A stretch of DNA of 64,000 bases from JAZKHE01 sp040385525 (GTDB lineage Bacteria > Bacteroidota > Bacteroidia > UBA4408). Shown in pieces: positions 24,464 through 33,837 of this stretch. The first letter of the stretch is position 1. The number at the start of each line of letters is the position of its first letter. Under the pieces are notes generated by a model. The model saw only the letters and a list, made by a program, of their open reading frames with translations, made no database searches and was not told the origin of the DNA. The DNA is taken from the NCBI GenBank assembly GCA_040385525.1, contig JAZKHE010000002.1, positions 496,001-560,000 of the forward strand, in the 5' to 3' direction. The translations under genes and the position numbers were made by a program.

Positions 24464-25804
24464 GTGTCAAAACAAAGAATTGTAATATTAGGTAGTGGCG
24501 AAAGCGGAGTTGGCTCTGCTATATTGGCTATGTCTAAAGGTTTTGATGTGTTTGTTTCTGATTTTGGAAAAATCAAAGACAAATACAAAGAAATACTTAT
24601 TGCAAATAAAATTGATTTTGAAGAAGAAAAGCACACAACCGAAAAAATATTAAATGCAACGGAGGTTATTAAAAGTCCGGGTATTGAAGATAAAGTTGAA
24701 ATTATTAAAAGACTAAAAGCACTTAACGTTCCGGTTATATCCGAAATTGAATTTGCCGCACGTTATACAAACGCTAAACTAATTGCAATTACAGGAACTA
24801 ATGGCAAAACAACGACTACACTTTTAACTTATCATATTTTAAAAAATTCAGGTTTAAATGTTGGTTTAGCGGGCAACATTGGTAAAAGTTTTGCTTTGCA
24901 AGTAGCACAAAATAATTTTGATTATTATGTTTTAGAGTTGAGCAGTTTTCAATTAGATGGAATGTTTGATACAAAAATAAACATTGCAATTCTTGTAAAC
25001 ATTACGCCCGATCATTTAGATAGATATGATTACAAAGTAGAAAATTATATCGCATCAAAATTTAGAATTGTTCAAAATCAAACTGCTGCTGATGTTTTTA
25101 TTTATTGTGCAGACGATACTTTAACAAATCAATACATTTCAAATTATAAAATACAAGCAAAGCAACTTCCTTTTTCAATTAAGAAAGAAATTATTGAAGG
25201 CGCTTTTTTAAACGAGAACCAATTAACAATTAACATAAATAACAATTCCTCAACTATGGCAATTAATGAATTAGCATTGCAAGGTAAGCACAACCTTTAC
25301 AACTCAATGGCTGCGGGTATCGCATCGCGTGTGCTTGATATCAGAAAAGAATCTATAAGAGAAAGTCTTTCTGATTTTCAAAATATCGAACACCGTTTAG
25401 AGTTTGTTACTAAAGTGCATGGTATCGAATTTATAAACGATTCAAAAGCCACAAATATTAATTCAACTTGGTATGCTTTAGAAAGTATGACTAACCCAAC
25501 AGTTTGGATTGTTGGTGGTGTAGACAAAGGCAACGATTATACCGAATTAGTTGAGTTAGTAAAAGATAAAGTAAAAGCAATTGTTTGCTTAGGTGTTGAC
25601 AACGCTAAAATACACGAAGCTTTTGAAGGTTCGGTAGAAGCTATTGTTGATGCTGCTTCAGCAGAAGAAGCCGTTAAAGCAGCTTATAAATTAGGAAAAA
25701 AAGGCGATACAGTTTTGTTGTCACCAGCTTGTGCAAGTTTCGATTTATTCGAAAACTACGAAGATAGAGGGCGTCAATTTAAAACAGCTGTGCGCGGTTT
25801 ATAA
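24464..25804 (+). CDS. murD: UDP-MurNAc-L-Ala:D-glutamate ligase
   Basis: 446 residues with a GTG start 2 bp after mraY. The N-terminal Rossmann domain has LGSGESGVGSAIL, the ATP loop is TGTNGKTT (110-117), the central domain has ELSSFQLD and NITPDHLDRY. The C-terminal domain retains the residues that contact D-Glu in Escherichia coli MurD: NDSKATN (Lys319 and Thr321 equivalents), GGVDKGND (Lys348) and LLSPACASFDLF (Ser415 and Phe422). It is therefore expected to be the functional MurD. A second, free-standing copy of its C-terminal domain follows 48 bp downstream. Confidence 0.96.
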   Translation: MSKQRIVILGSGESGVGSAILAMSKGFDVFVSDFGKIKDKYKEILIANKIDFEEEKHTTEKILNATEVIKSPGIEDKVEIIKRLKALNVPVISEIEFAARYTNAKLIAITGTNGKTTTTLLTYHILKNSGLNVGLAGNIGKSFALQVAQNNFDYYVLELSSFQLDGMFDTKINIAILVNITPDHLDRYDYKVENYIASKFRIVQNQTAADVFIYCADDTLTNQYISNYKIQAKQLPFSIKKEIIEGAFLNENQLTININNNSSTMAINELALQGKHNLYNSMAAGIASRVLDIRKESIRESLSDFQNIEHRLEFVTKVHGIEFINDSKATNINSTWYALESMTNPTVWIVGGVDKGNDYTELVELVKDKVKAIVCLGVDNAKIHEAFEGSVEAIVDAASAEEAVKAAYKLGKKGDTVLLSPACASFDLFENYEDRGRQFKTAVRGL

Positions 25805-25852
25805 TAAAAAACTCTATTTATAGTTTTTTATAAAAAGTAAAATTTAAATAAA

Positions 25853-26404
25853 ATGAATACCATGAAAAAAATAACTTTATTAAACGAATCTAAAGTAACA
25901 ACTTACCAAGAATTAGTAAATTCTCGTAAAGAGTTGATTAATGAAAACGCTGGTCAATATGGCAACATAGAGCATCAGTTAGAGTTTGTTTCTGTAGTTA
26001 ATGGAGTAACATACGTAAACGATTCTCGTTCTTCGGATGTAAATTCTACTTGGTATGCATTAAACAAAATGAAATCAAATGTTATTTGGATAGCTGGTGG
26101 AGTTGATAAAGACAATGATTTTGAAATGTTGTTAGATGTTGTAAAAGACAAGGTAAAGGCAATTATTTGTATTGGTGAAAATAATGAGGGATTGGTTAAT
26201 ACTTTTCACTTACATGTGCCTATGATAATTACAAGAGCTGACAATATGGACGAAGCGATTAAATTTACTAGAACTTTATCAAAAACAAGCGATACTGTTT
26301 TGTTATCGCCAGCATGTGCAAGCTATGATAGATATACAGATTACAAAGATAGAGGTGCTAAATTTAAGGAAGCTGTTGAACAAATTAAATGGAAATCATT
26401 ATAG
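25853..26404 (+). CDS. Free-standing MurD C-terminal-domain paralog
   Basis: 183 residues (an alternative Met lies three codons in). From about residue 25 to the end it aligns with the C-terminal domain of the adjacent MurD, about half the residues being identical by eye: NIEHQLEFV, VNSTWYAL, GGVDKDND, VVKDKVKAI and LLSPACAS are shared. There is no Rossmann domain and no ATP-binding loop, so it cannot be a ligase alone. Positions equivalent to Escherichia coli Lys319, Thr321 and Phe422 are changed (NDSRSSD for NDSKATN, ASYDRY for ASFDLF), while the Lys348 and Ser415 equivalents are kept. It sits between murD and ftsW with 5 bp to ftsW, so it is co-transcribed. Possible roles are a MurD/FtsW regulator or scaffold; this is speculation. 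Confidence 0.85.
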   Translation: MNTMKKITLLNESKVTTYQELVNSRKELINENAGQYGNIEHQLEFVSVVNGVTYVNDSRSSDVNSTWYALNKMKSNVIWIAGGVDKDNDFEMLLDVVKDKVKAIICIGENNEGLVNTFHLHVPMIITRADNMDEAIKFTRTLSKTSDTVLLSPACASYDRYTDYKDRGAKFKEAVEQIKWKSL

Positions 26405-26409
26405 TATAA

Positions 26410-27588
26410 GTGGATACTTTTTTTACAAGAGTTAAGGGCGATAAAGTAATTTGGGCGGTATTAGTTTTACTGTCCTTATTCTCTATTTTAATAGTTTATA
26501 GCTCAACAGGTGCTCTTGCTTATAAATTTAAAGGTGGCAATACCGAAGCTTTTTTAGTAAAGCATTTGGTTACCTATTTTGTTGCCTTTGGAATTGTTTT
26601 TTTTGTACATAAAATAAAATACACTTTTTTTTCGCGCATATCGCAATTAATGGTTTTTGTAGCCGCGCCACTTTTGTTGTTTACATTGTTAAAAGGAGTA
26701 AGCAGTGGCGATGCAACAAGATGGTTGGCAATTCCAGGAACTTCATTAACGTTTCAAACGAGCGATTTTGCTAAGGTTGCGTTAATAATGTATTTAGCTA
26801 GAACACTCGCTGTTAAACAAGATATGGTTGGTGATTTTAAAAAAATGATGGATTTTAAAAATGGAATTTTACCTATTTTGGGTCCAGTATTTTTAATATG
26901 CGGATTAATATTACCTGCAAACTTTTCTACAGCGGCAGTATTATTTTTTTCGTGTTTTATATTAATGTTTATTGGCAGAGTTAACGCTAAATTTTTGTTG
27001 TTAATTGTTGCATCTGGAATAATTGCCTTCGGATTATTTTTATTAGTAGTGTTCGCATTTCCAAATGTAAGTAATCGTGTTTCTACTTGGAAAGCACGTA
27101 TTGAGAGTTTTTCGAGTGGCAATAGCGAAGAAAACTACCAAGCAGAGCAAGCCATGATTGCTATTGCAACTGGCGGACCGCTAGGAAAAGGTCCAGGAAA
27201 AAGCACACAACGAAATTTTTTACCACAAGCCTCTTCTGATTTTATATACGCCATAATTATTGAAGAATACGGAATGATATTCGGAGGTTTTTTTATACTC
27301 CTTTTGTATTTAATATTGTTATTGCGTTCAGTTCGCATCGTTACAAAAAGCGATAAAAATTTTGGAAGTTTTCTCGCAATTGGTTTATCCACCAGCATGG
27401 TTATTCAAGGTTTAATTAATATGGCGGTAGCCGTTCATATATTTCCCGTAACTGGTCAGCCACTTCCTTTTGTAAGTATGGGAGGAACTTCGTTGTGGTT
27501 TAGCAGTTTTGCATTAGGTGTAATACTTAGTGTGAGTAAAGAATTTGAATTATCTAAAAAAGAAGGGGGTAAACTTGAAACCGCTTAA
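26410..27588 (+). CDS. ftsW: Septal peptidoglycan polymerase FtsW (SEDS family)
   Basis: 392 residues beginning with GTG (26410). About ten transmembrane helices. SEDS signatures: LIVYSSTG in the first helix, the loop GDATRWLAIPGTSLTFQTSDFAKVALI (about 98-124), the long extracytoplasmic loop with ENYQAEQAMIAIATGG, and SSDFIYAIIIEEYGM. The C-terminal GQPLPFVSMGGTSLW is also conserved. FtsW polymerises lipid II at the division site with FtsI, whose gene lies upstream. Confidence 0.95.
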   Translation: MDTFFTRVKGDKVIWAVLVLLSLFSILIVYSSTGALAYKFKGGNTEAFLVKHLVTYFVAFGIVFFVHKIKYTFFSRISQLMVFVAAPLLLFTLLKGVSSGDATRWLAIPGTSLTFQTSDFAKVALIMYLARTLAVKQDMVGDFKKMMDFKNGILPILGPVFLICGLILPANFSTAAVLFFSCFILMFIGRVNAKFLLLIVASGIIAFGLFLLVVFAFPNVSNRVSTWKARIESFSSGNSEENYQAEQAMIAIATGGPLGKGPGKSTQRNFLPQASSDFIYAIIIEEYGMIFGGFFILLLYLILLLRSVRIVTKSDKNFGSFLAIGLSTSMVIQGLINMAVAVHIFPVTGQPLPFVSMGGTSLWFSSFALGVILSVSKEFELSKKEGGKLETA

Positions 27589-28687
27589 AGTTATAATTAG
27601 TGGAGGAGGCACTGGAGGACATATTTTCCCAGCTATTTCTATTGCAAATGCATTAAAAGAAAAACATAGCGATATCGAAATTCTTTTTGTTGGCGCACTG
27701 GGTAGAATGGAAATGGAAAAAGTTCCTGCTGCTGGTTATAAAATTGAAGGATTAAATATTAGTGGTTTATCTCGTAAACTTTCTTTTCAATTAATTAGTT
27801 TTCCTTTTAAAGTTATTGGAAGTGTAATGAAAGCACGATCAATAATTAAAAAATTTAAACCTGATGTTGTTGTTGGTGTAGGAGGTTATGCTAGTGGTCC
27901 GTTGTTATATGCGGCAACAGGAATGGGAGTTCCAGCTTTAATTCAAGAGCAAAATTCATATCCGGGTATCACAAATAAAATGTTGGCTAAGCGTGTAGAA
28001 AAAATTTGTGTTGCTTATAATGGAATGGAAAAATTTTTTCCAAAAGAAAAAATAATCCTTACAGGAAATCCAGTACGTCAAGATATTCTTGATGTTGAAG
28101 GAAAAAAAGAAAAAGGTTTAGAATATTTTAATCTTGATAAAACAAAACAAACTGTTTTAGTAATAGGTGGTAGTTTAGGTGCTCGCACTGTTAACCAAGC
28201 TATAACAAATGCAGTACCATTGTTAGCAGAAAAAAATATTCAGTTGGTATGGCAAACGGGTAAAGCGTATAAAGCTACTGCCGACGAAACTGTTGCTAAC
28301 TACAAAGAAAAAGGAATAACTGCGCACGATTTTATTACAAAAATGGATTACGCTTATGCAGTTGCAGACATAGTAGTTTCTAGAGCTGGTGCAAGTTCTG
28401 TTTCTGAATTGTGTATTGTAAAAAAAGCAAGCATTTTAATTCCATCACCAAATGTTGCAGAAGATCATCAAACAAAAAATGCAATGGCGCTTGTAAATAA
28501 TCATGCAGCAATTTTAGTTAAGGATGTTGATGCAAGGGAACAATTAGGAAAACAAATAATTAGCCTAATTACTGATAAAGAGCAAAAAGAAAAATTAGAA
28601 AACAATATTAGCAAATTAGCTTTAACAAGTGCGGCAAACGTAATTGCTAACGAAATTACAGCTATTGCAAACAAAGCAAGAAAATAA
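27575..28687 (+). CDS. murG: UDP-GlcNAc:lipid I N-acetylglucosaminyltransferase
   Basis: About 370 residues; makes lipid II on the cytoplasmic membrane face. N-terminal GGGTGGHIFPA and GVGGYASGP, then QEQNSYPGITNK, GGSLGAR, and the UDP-GlcNAc-binding region VVSRAGASSVSELC followed by NVAEDHQTKNA. Two starts compete: ATG at 27545 (adds ten residues, MNYLKKKGVN) and TTG at 27575. I prefer TTG because AAGGGGG, the best ribosome-binding site in the cluster, sits 6 bp before it, the protein then starts LKPLKVIISGG as MurG proteins normally do, and the overlap with ftsW is then 14 bp rather than 44. Confidence 0.93.
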   Translation: MKPLKVIISGGGTGGHIFPAISIANALKEKHSDIEILFVGALGRMEMEKVPAAGYKIEGLNISGLSRKLSFQLISFPFKVIGSVMKARSIIKKFKPDVVVGVGGYASGPLLYAATGMGVPALIQEQNSYPGITNKMLAKRVEKICVAYNGMEKFFPKEKIILTGNPVRQDILDVEGKKEKGLEYFNLDKTKQTVLVIGGSLGARTVNQAITNAVPLLAEKNIQLVWQTGKAYKATADETVANYKEKGITAHDFITKMDYAYAVADIVVSRAGASSVSELCIVKKASILIPSPNVAEDHQTKNAMALVNNHAAILVKDVDAREQLGKQIISLITDKEQKEKLENNISKLALTSAANVIANEITAIANKARK

Positions 28688-30099
28688 TGCAGTTCGAAAA
28701 AATAAAATATGTTTATTTTTTAGGTATTGGAGGCATCGGTATGAGTGCCTTAGCTCGTTATTTTAAAATGTTAGGTAAACAAGTTGCAGGTTACGACAAA
28801 ACAGAAACGGAACTTACAAAACAATTACAACAAGAAGGAATAGAAGTTAATTACAGCGAAGAATTAACAGTTTTGCCAGCAAATTATTTTACTGAACAAG
28901 CCATTGCAAACAACGAAACACTATTAGTATATACACCTGCAATTCCTAAAGAACACAAGCAGTTTGTTTATTTTAATCAGAAAAACTACTCTTTGTATAA
29001 ACGTTCTCAAGTTTTAGGTTTTATAACAAAAAATTATTCTACAGTCGCAGTAGCTGGCACGCATGGAAAAACAACAACGTCATCAATTGTAGCACATTTA
29101 TTTAAATCGTCGAAAAAAGATTGTTCTGCTTTTTTAGGCGGAATCACATTAAATTATAATTCAAATTTTTTAATCAGTACTAAACAAGAAAATAATAGTT
29201 GGGTTGTAGTTGAAGCGGATGAGTACGATCGTTCATTTTTAACTTTATTTCCTCAAATTGCTATTATTACTTCGGTTGATGCCGATCATTTAGATATTTA
29301 TGGAGAGCACGATGCTTTAAAAAAGTCGTTCGAACAATTTGCTAATCAAATTAAAAGTGCTGGTTCGTTAATTTATAAAAAAGGATTGGAGTTTGAATTG
29401 CCAACTGATACAACAATTAAAAAATATACGTATTCGGTTAACGAAGAAGCAGATTTTTGTGTTACTAATTTGAGAATTGAAAACGGATTTTTTCATTTTG
29501 ATTTTAAAAGCTGCATAGAATCAATAAACGATTTAGTGTTTGGAATTCCTGGTCGTCATAATGTGGAAAATGCAATTGCTGCAATTGCTTCTGCACAAAT
29601 AGCAGGTGTTACAGCGTTAGAAATTAAAAATGCTTTACAAAGTTTTAAAGGAGTAAAGAGAAGATTCGATTTTCATATTCGGGCTAATAATATTGTTTTT
29701 ATTGACGATTACGCGCACCATCCCGAAGAGTTAAAGGCTTGTATTAGCTCTGTTAAAGAGTTGTACCCCAACAAAAAAATTGCAGGAGTTTTTCAGCCAC
29801 ATTTGTTTTCGCGCACCAGAGATTTTTTAGATGGTTTTGCTAGTAGTTTAGATTTACTCGACGAAACAATTCTTTTAGATATTTATCCTGCTCGCGAATT
29901 ACCAATTGAAGGCGTTACCTCACAATTGATTTTAGATAATATGAAATCAACTAACAAGCAACTTTGTTCTAAATCTAATTTGGTTAATGCAGTAGAACAA
30001 ATCAATGCTGATGTTTGGTTGATTTTAGGTGCGGGCGATATCGATGTGTTGGTTGAGCCAGTTTCACAAATGTTAAAACAGAAGTATCATGTGGCGTAA
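28687..30099 (+). CDS. murC: UDP-N-acetylmuramate:L-alanine ligase
   Basis: 470 residues. Adds L-Ala to UDP-MurNAc in the cytoplasm. The N-terminal UDP-binding motif is FLGIGGIGMSALAR (11-24), the ATP loop AGTHGKTTTSS, then VEADEYDRSFL and TSVDADHLDIYG; the C-terminal domain starts near RFDFHIRANNIVFIDDYAHHPEEL. All Mur-ligase motifs are intact. Its start overlaps the murG stop by one base, and its 3' end overlaps ftsQ by 11 bp. Confidence 0.96.
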   Translation: MQFEKIKYVYFLGIGGIGMSALARYFKMLGKQVAGYDKTETELTKQLQQEGIEVNYSEELTVLPANYFTEQAIANNETLLVYTPAIPKEHKQFVYFNQKNYSLYKRSQVLGFITKNYSTVAVAGTHGKTTTSSIVAHLFKSSKKDCSAFLGGITLNYNSNFLISTKQENNSWVVVEADEYDRSFLTLFPQIAIITSVDADHLDIYGEHDALKKSFEQFANQIKSAGSLIYKKGLEFELPTDTTIKKYTYSVNEEADFCVTNLRIENGFFHFDFKSCIESINDLVFGIPGRHNVENAIAAIASAQIAGVTALEIKNALQSFKGVKRRFDFHIRANNIVFIDDYAHHPEELKACISSVKELYPNKKIAGVFQPHLFSRTRDFLDGFASSLDLLDETILLDIYPARELPIEGVTSQLILDNMKSTNKQLCSKSNLVNAVEQINADVWLILGAGDIDVLVEPVSQMLKQKYHVA

Positions 30100-30871
30100 A
30101 ATAATTTATACTGCAGTTTGGATACTACTAACAATAGGTGTTGTTGTAATTTATGGCTTTGCGCAAAAATCGCAACAAACCACAATATGCAACAATGTAA
30201 ATGTTGAAATCGACATACAAGATGAAAACACTTTTGTTGAGCGTGAAGATATTTTGCAATTGGCAGAAGATGCTGGCAACAAATTAATTGATGATAAAAC
30301 AGGAGAAATTGATGTTTATAAATTAGAGAAAATTGTAAGAAATCATCCTTCTGTGCAAACCGCTGAAGTGTTTATGGATATTGACGGAAACGTTACTATT
30401 AAAGTAAAACAGCGTAAACCAATTGTAAGGGTTTACAATTTTAAAGGCGAGAGTTTTTATATAGATGAAGAAGGTAAATTAATGCCTTTGTCAGAAAATT
30501 ATGCGGCACGAGTTCCAGTTGCAAGCGGAACAATTTTTGAAAATTATAACGCATTTTATCCTTACGATTTTGATGATATTAACGATACGCTGTTGAAAAA
30601 AACAAGCCTATATGGCATTTATTCCCTTGCAAAATATATTAATCTAAACGAATTTTGGAAAGCCCAAATTGAGCAAATTTACGTAGACGAAAAAAAGATT
30701 GAATTAATACCAAAACTTGGTAATCACACAATTGTTTTTGGCGATACAAGCGACGTTGCAGGCAAGTTTAATAAATTATTGATTTTTTATAAAGAAGGTT
30801 TGAATAAAGTGGGTTGGAATAAATACAAAACAATTGACCTTCAATACAAAAATCAAGTAGTGTGTAAATAA
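30089..30871 (+). CDS. ftsQ: Cell-division protein FtsQ
   Basis: 260 residues: a very short cytoplasmic N-terminus, a single transmembrane helix (about 5-25, YTAVWILLTIGVVVIYGFA), a POTRA-like domain (about 35-110, with LEKIVRNHPSVQTAEVFMDIDGNVTIKVKQRKPI) and a beta domain. FtsQ links early and late divisome proteins through FtsL/FtsB. The match to Escherichia coli FtsQ is weak but the topology, the 'P-x-V-x-x-A-E-V' POTRA pattern and the position before ftsA are decisive. Confidence 0.9.
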   Translation: MWRKIIYTAVWILLTIGVVVIYGFAQKSQQTTICNNVNVEIDIQDENTFVEREDILQLAEDAGNKLIDDKTGEIDVYKLEKIVRNHPSVQTAEVFMDIDGNVTIKVKQRKPIVRVYNFKGESFYIDEEGKLMPLSENYAARVPVASGTIFENYNAFYPYDFDDINDTLLKKTSLYGIYSLAKYINLNEFWKAQIEQIYVDEKKIELIPKLGNHTIVFGDTSDVAGKFNKLLIFYKEGLNKVGWNKYKTIDLQYKNQVVCK

Positions 30872-30895
30872 TTAGCTTAGGCTATAAATTAAATA

Positions 30896-32188
30896 ATGGT
30901 TAACGCAAACGAAATAGTAGTAGGTTTAGATATTGGTACAACCAAAATCGCAGCCATTGTTGGACGCAAAGCCGACAACAATAAAATTGAAATTTTAGGT
31001 GTTGGAAAATCCGAATCTACTGGCGTGCAGCGTGGTGTTGTTAGCAACATTATTAATACCGTTAATTCTATTAAGTTAGCCGTTCAAGAAGCCGAAGCTA
31101 AGTCTGGAGTTGATATTAGAACCGTAACTGTTGGTATTGCTGGTCAGCATATCAAAAGTTTGCAGCACCGCGGCATTCGTATGCGCAACTCTTACGAAGA
31201 AGAAATTAGCCAAAAAGATATTGATGCGTTGGTAGACGATATGTATAAATTAGCAATGCCTCCAGGCGAAGAAATTATACACGTATTGCCTCAAGAGTTT
31301 ATTGTAGATAACGAGCAAGGTATTAAACATCCAATAGGAATGTGTGGTTCTCGCTTAGAAGCAAACTTTCACATCATTACTGGTCAGGTTGCGGCTATCA
31401 ATAATTTAATAAAGTGTGTTGAAAAAGCAGGATTAAAAATTGATGGAATAACGCTTGAGCCATTGGCGTCAGCAGATGCAGTTTTAACTTCTGAAGAAAA
31501 AGAAGCTGGAGTTGTATTAGTTGATATTGGTGGTGGAACAACGGATATTGCAATTTTTCAAGATGGAATAATTCGTCACACAGCTGTAATTCCTTTTGGT
31601 GGTGAAGTTATTACTAACGATATAAAAGAAGGTTGCACTATTATTAAACCTCAAGCCGAATTATTAAAAATTAAATTTGGTTCTGCTATCGCGCAAATGA
31701 ATAGCGAAAACGAAATTATTTCTATACCGGGATTAAGAGGAAGAGAACCGAAAGAAATTTCTTTAAAAAATTTAGCGAGCATTATTGAAGCTCGTATGGA
31801 AGAAATTATTGAGCATATCTTCTTCGAAATAAAAAATTCAGGTTTCGAGAAAAAATTAATTGCAGGTATCGTTGTAACAGGTGGTGGTGCGCAATTAAAA
31901 CATATAGCACAGTTAATTCAATACGTTACAGGTATGGATACGCGTGTTGGTATACCAACCGAGCATTTAATTAAAAGTAGCGAAGATATGTCTAGCCCAA
32001 TGTACGCAACAGGTGTGGGGCTTGTTATAAAAGCATTAAACGATTTAAAACCCGAGTTCGATTTTTCTGATAAAGACGAAGAGGTTAAAAAACCTAGTAT
32101 TACAGAAGCAACAAAAAAAGACAGAGGAAATTTTTTAGAGAAATTATTAAATCGTACAAGCGATTTTTTTAATGATAAAACAGAGTAA
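30896..32188 (+). CDS. ftsA: Cell-division actin homolog FtsA
   Basis: 430 residues. Actin-fold ATPase that tethers FtsZ to the membrane. Motifs: phosphate-1 VVGLDIGTTKIAAIVG (8-23), an SHS2-type 1C domain, phosphate-2 VVLVDIGGGTTDIAIF (about 201-216), and IVVTGGGAQLKHI (about 322-334). The last 15 residues (FLEKLLNRTSDFFND) form the expected amphipathic membrane-targeting helix. It starts 24 bp after ftsQ. Confidence 0.96.
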   Translation: MVNANEIVVGLDIGTTKIAAIVGRKADNNKIEILGVGKSESTGVQRGVVSNIINTVNSIKLAVQEAEAKSGVDIRTVTVGIAGQHIKSLQHRGIRMRNSYEEEISQKDIDALVDDMYKLAMPPGEEIIHVLPQEFIVDNEQGIKHPIGMCGSRLEANFHIITGQVAAINNLIKCVEKAGLKIDGITLEPLASADAVLTSEEKEAGVVLVDIGGGTTDIAIFQDGIIRHTAVIPFGGEVITNDIKEGCTIIKPQAELLKIKFGSAIAQMNSENEIISIPGLRGREPKEISLKNLASIIEARMEEIIEHIFFEIKNSGFEKKLIAGIVVTGGGAQLKHIAQLIQYVTGMDTRVGIPTEHLIKSSEDMSSPMYATGVGLVIKALNDLKPEFDFSDKDEEVKKPSITEATKKDRGNFLEKLLNRTSDFFNDKTE

Positions 32189-32218
32189 GCAAATAACCAA
32201 TATTAAAACAGCAAAAGT

Positions 32219-33835
32219 ATGATTTTCGATTTACCAACAGACCACACCAGTTTTCCAATTAAAGTTATTGGTGTAGGTGGCGCAGGAAGCAACGCCGTAA
32301 CCCACATGTTTAAAAAAGGAATTAAAGGTGTAGAGTTTATTATCTGCAACACAGATAAACAAGCTTTAGAAAAAAGTCCGGTTCCTAATAAAATTCAATT
32401 GGGTGTTACCTTAACAAAAGGTAGAGGTGCTGGTTCAATTCCAGAAGTTGGAAAAAATTCTGCAATCGAAAGCATCGAAGATGTAAAAGTTATGTTGGGC
32501 GAAAACACCGAAATGTTGTTTATTACAGCAGGTATGGGTGGCGGAACAGGAACTGGTGCTGCGCCAATAATTGCACAAGCTGCTCGCGAATTGGGTATAT
32601 TAACTGTTGCAATCGTTACTTTTCCTTTTGCTTACGAGGGAAGCAAACGTAAAACTTATGCTGAAAAAGGTTTAGAAGAATTAAAACATTATGTAGATTC
32701 TTTATTGGTTATTAAGAATGATAAATTAAGAGAGTTATTTACTAATTTACCATTATCGCAAGTGTTTGCGCATGCTGATGATGTGTTGGGAACAGCTGCA
32801 AAAAGTATATCTGAAATTATTATTGGCGAGTTACACATCAATATAGATATGAATGATGTGAACACAGTAATGCGCGATAGTGGTGTTGCAATTATGGGTT
32901 CTGCTTTAGCTCAAGGCGAAGGAAGAGCTATTAAAGCTGTTCAAGAAGCTTTATCGTCGCCATTATTAAATGATAATAATATTGTTGGCGCGCGTCACGT
33001 TTTATTAAACGTAGTTTCAGGAACTGAAGAGTTAACCATTGATGAGATGGGCGAAATTGTTGATTACGTTCAACAAGAAGCTGGGCAAACAGCCGAAATT
33101 ATTAGTGGTTTTGGTATTGACGAATCGTTAGAAGGAAATGTTAAAGTAACAATTATAGCTACTGGCTTTAACCAATCAAACGAAATTAATTTTGATGGTT
33201 CTAAAAAAGCGCCAGAAAAAGTTGTATTAAACTTAAGCGAGCCACAAGCTACAATCCCTACAATTGTTGCAGAACAACCTAAAGTGGAAACTCCAGTTAG
33301 TCAGGTTTCAAATACCGCAACAACAAACACAACAGTTGAAGTAAAAAATGATTTAAATAGCTTAGAGCCAGTTTTAAAATCTTCAATTACAAATACAGTT
33401 TCTTCTTCTTCAAAAGACGAAGAAAAAGTAAACAATACAATTGATTTTGAAGTTAAAAAAGTAGAGTTTAACGAGCCAGTTCTTAAAAGTGAATTGCCTC
33501 AAACTGAGCCTGCGCAGCCTCAAGCTACTTTGTTTTCTGATAATAACGATACTAACAACACTGTTAAGTACGACGATACAATTTCTCCAGATAAACAAAA
33601 AGCAAATATTAATGAGCGTATTTTAAAATTACGTCAATTAAGTTTTAAAATACAATCGGCACAAGGTTTGCACGAAATGGAAAATGAACCAGCTTACAAA
33701 AGAAGAAACGTGCAGTTAGAAAACACACCAAGTTCTTCTGAGTCGCAAGTATCTCGTTTTACCTTAAGCGAATCGCAAGATAATAAAACAGAACTTCGTC
33801 AAAATAATTCATTTTTACACGATAACGTAGATTAA
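32219..33835 (+). CDS. ftsZ: Cell-division tubulin homolog FtsZ
   Basis: 538 residues. The GTPase core (about 12-320) has GVGGAGSNAV (18-27), the signature GGGTGTG at 107-113, and the T7 loop around NIDMNDVNTVM. The C-terminal part is about 200 residues, much longer than the roughly 70 in Escherichia coli: a low-complexity linker rich in Glu, Pro, Ser, Thr and Val (about 325-450), then a charged segment PAYKRRNVQLEN and a Ser/Asn-rich tail. Long linkers are usual in Bacteroidota FtsZ. It forms the Z ring with FtsA, encoded 30 bp upstream. Confidence 0.97.
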   Translation: MIFDLPTDHTSFPIKVIGVGGAGSNAVTHMFKKGIKGVEFIICNTDKQALEKSPVPNKIQLGVTLTKGRGAGSIPEVGKNSAIESIEDVKVMLGENTEMLFITAGMGGGTGTGAAPIIAQAARELGILTVAIVTFPFAYEGSKRKTYAEKGLEELKHYVDSLLVIKNDKLRELFTNLPLSQVFAHADDVLGTAAKSISEIIIGELHINIDMNDVNTVMRDSGVAIMGSALAQGEGRAIKAVQEALSSPLLNDNNIVGARHVLLNVVSGTEELTIDEMGEIVDYVQQEAGQTAEIISGFGIDESLEGNVKVTIIATGFNQSNEINFDGSKKAPEKVVLNLSEPQATIPTIVAEQPKVETPVSQVSNTATTNTTVEVKNDLNSLEPVLKSSITNTVSSSSKDEEKVNNTIDFEVKKVEFNEPVLKSELPQTEPAQPQATLFSDNNDTNNTVKYDDTISPDKQKANINERILKLRQLSFKIQSAQGLHEMENEPAYKRRNVQLENTPSSSESQVSRFTLSESQDNKTELRQNNSFLHDNVD

Positions 33836-33837
33836 TT

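Noticed and set aside
25806..25830. A weak hairpin (AAAAACT with AGTTTTT) after murD as a terminator
   Set aside because: The stem is almost all A-T with a mismatch, and the downstream genes of the same cluster must be transcribed through it; at most an attenuator.
25853..26404. The MurD-like gene as a frameshifted end of murD
   Set aside because: The upstream murD is complete with its own intact C-terminal domain, and the second copy differs throughout at the protein level with no stop codons, so it is a separate paralog.
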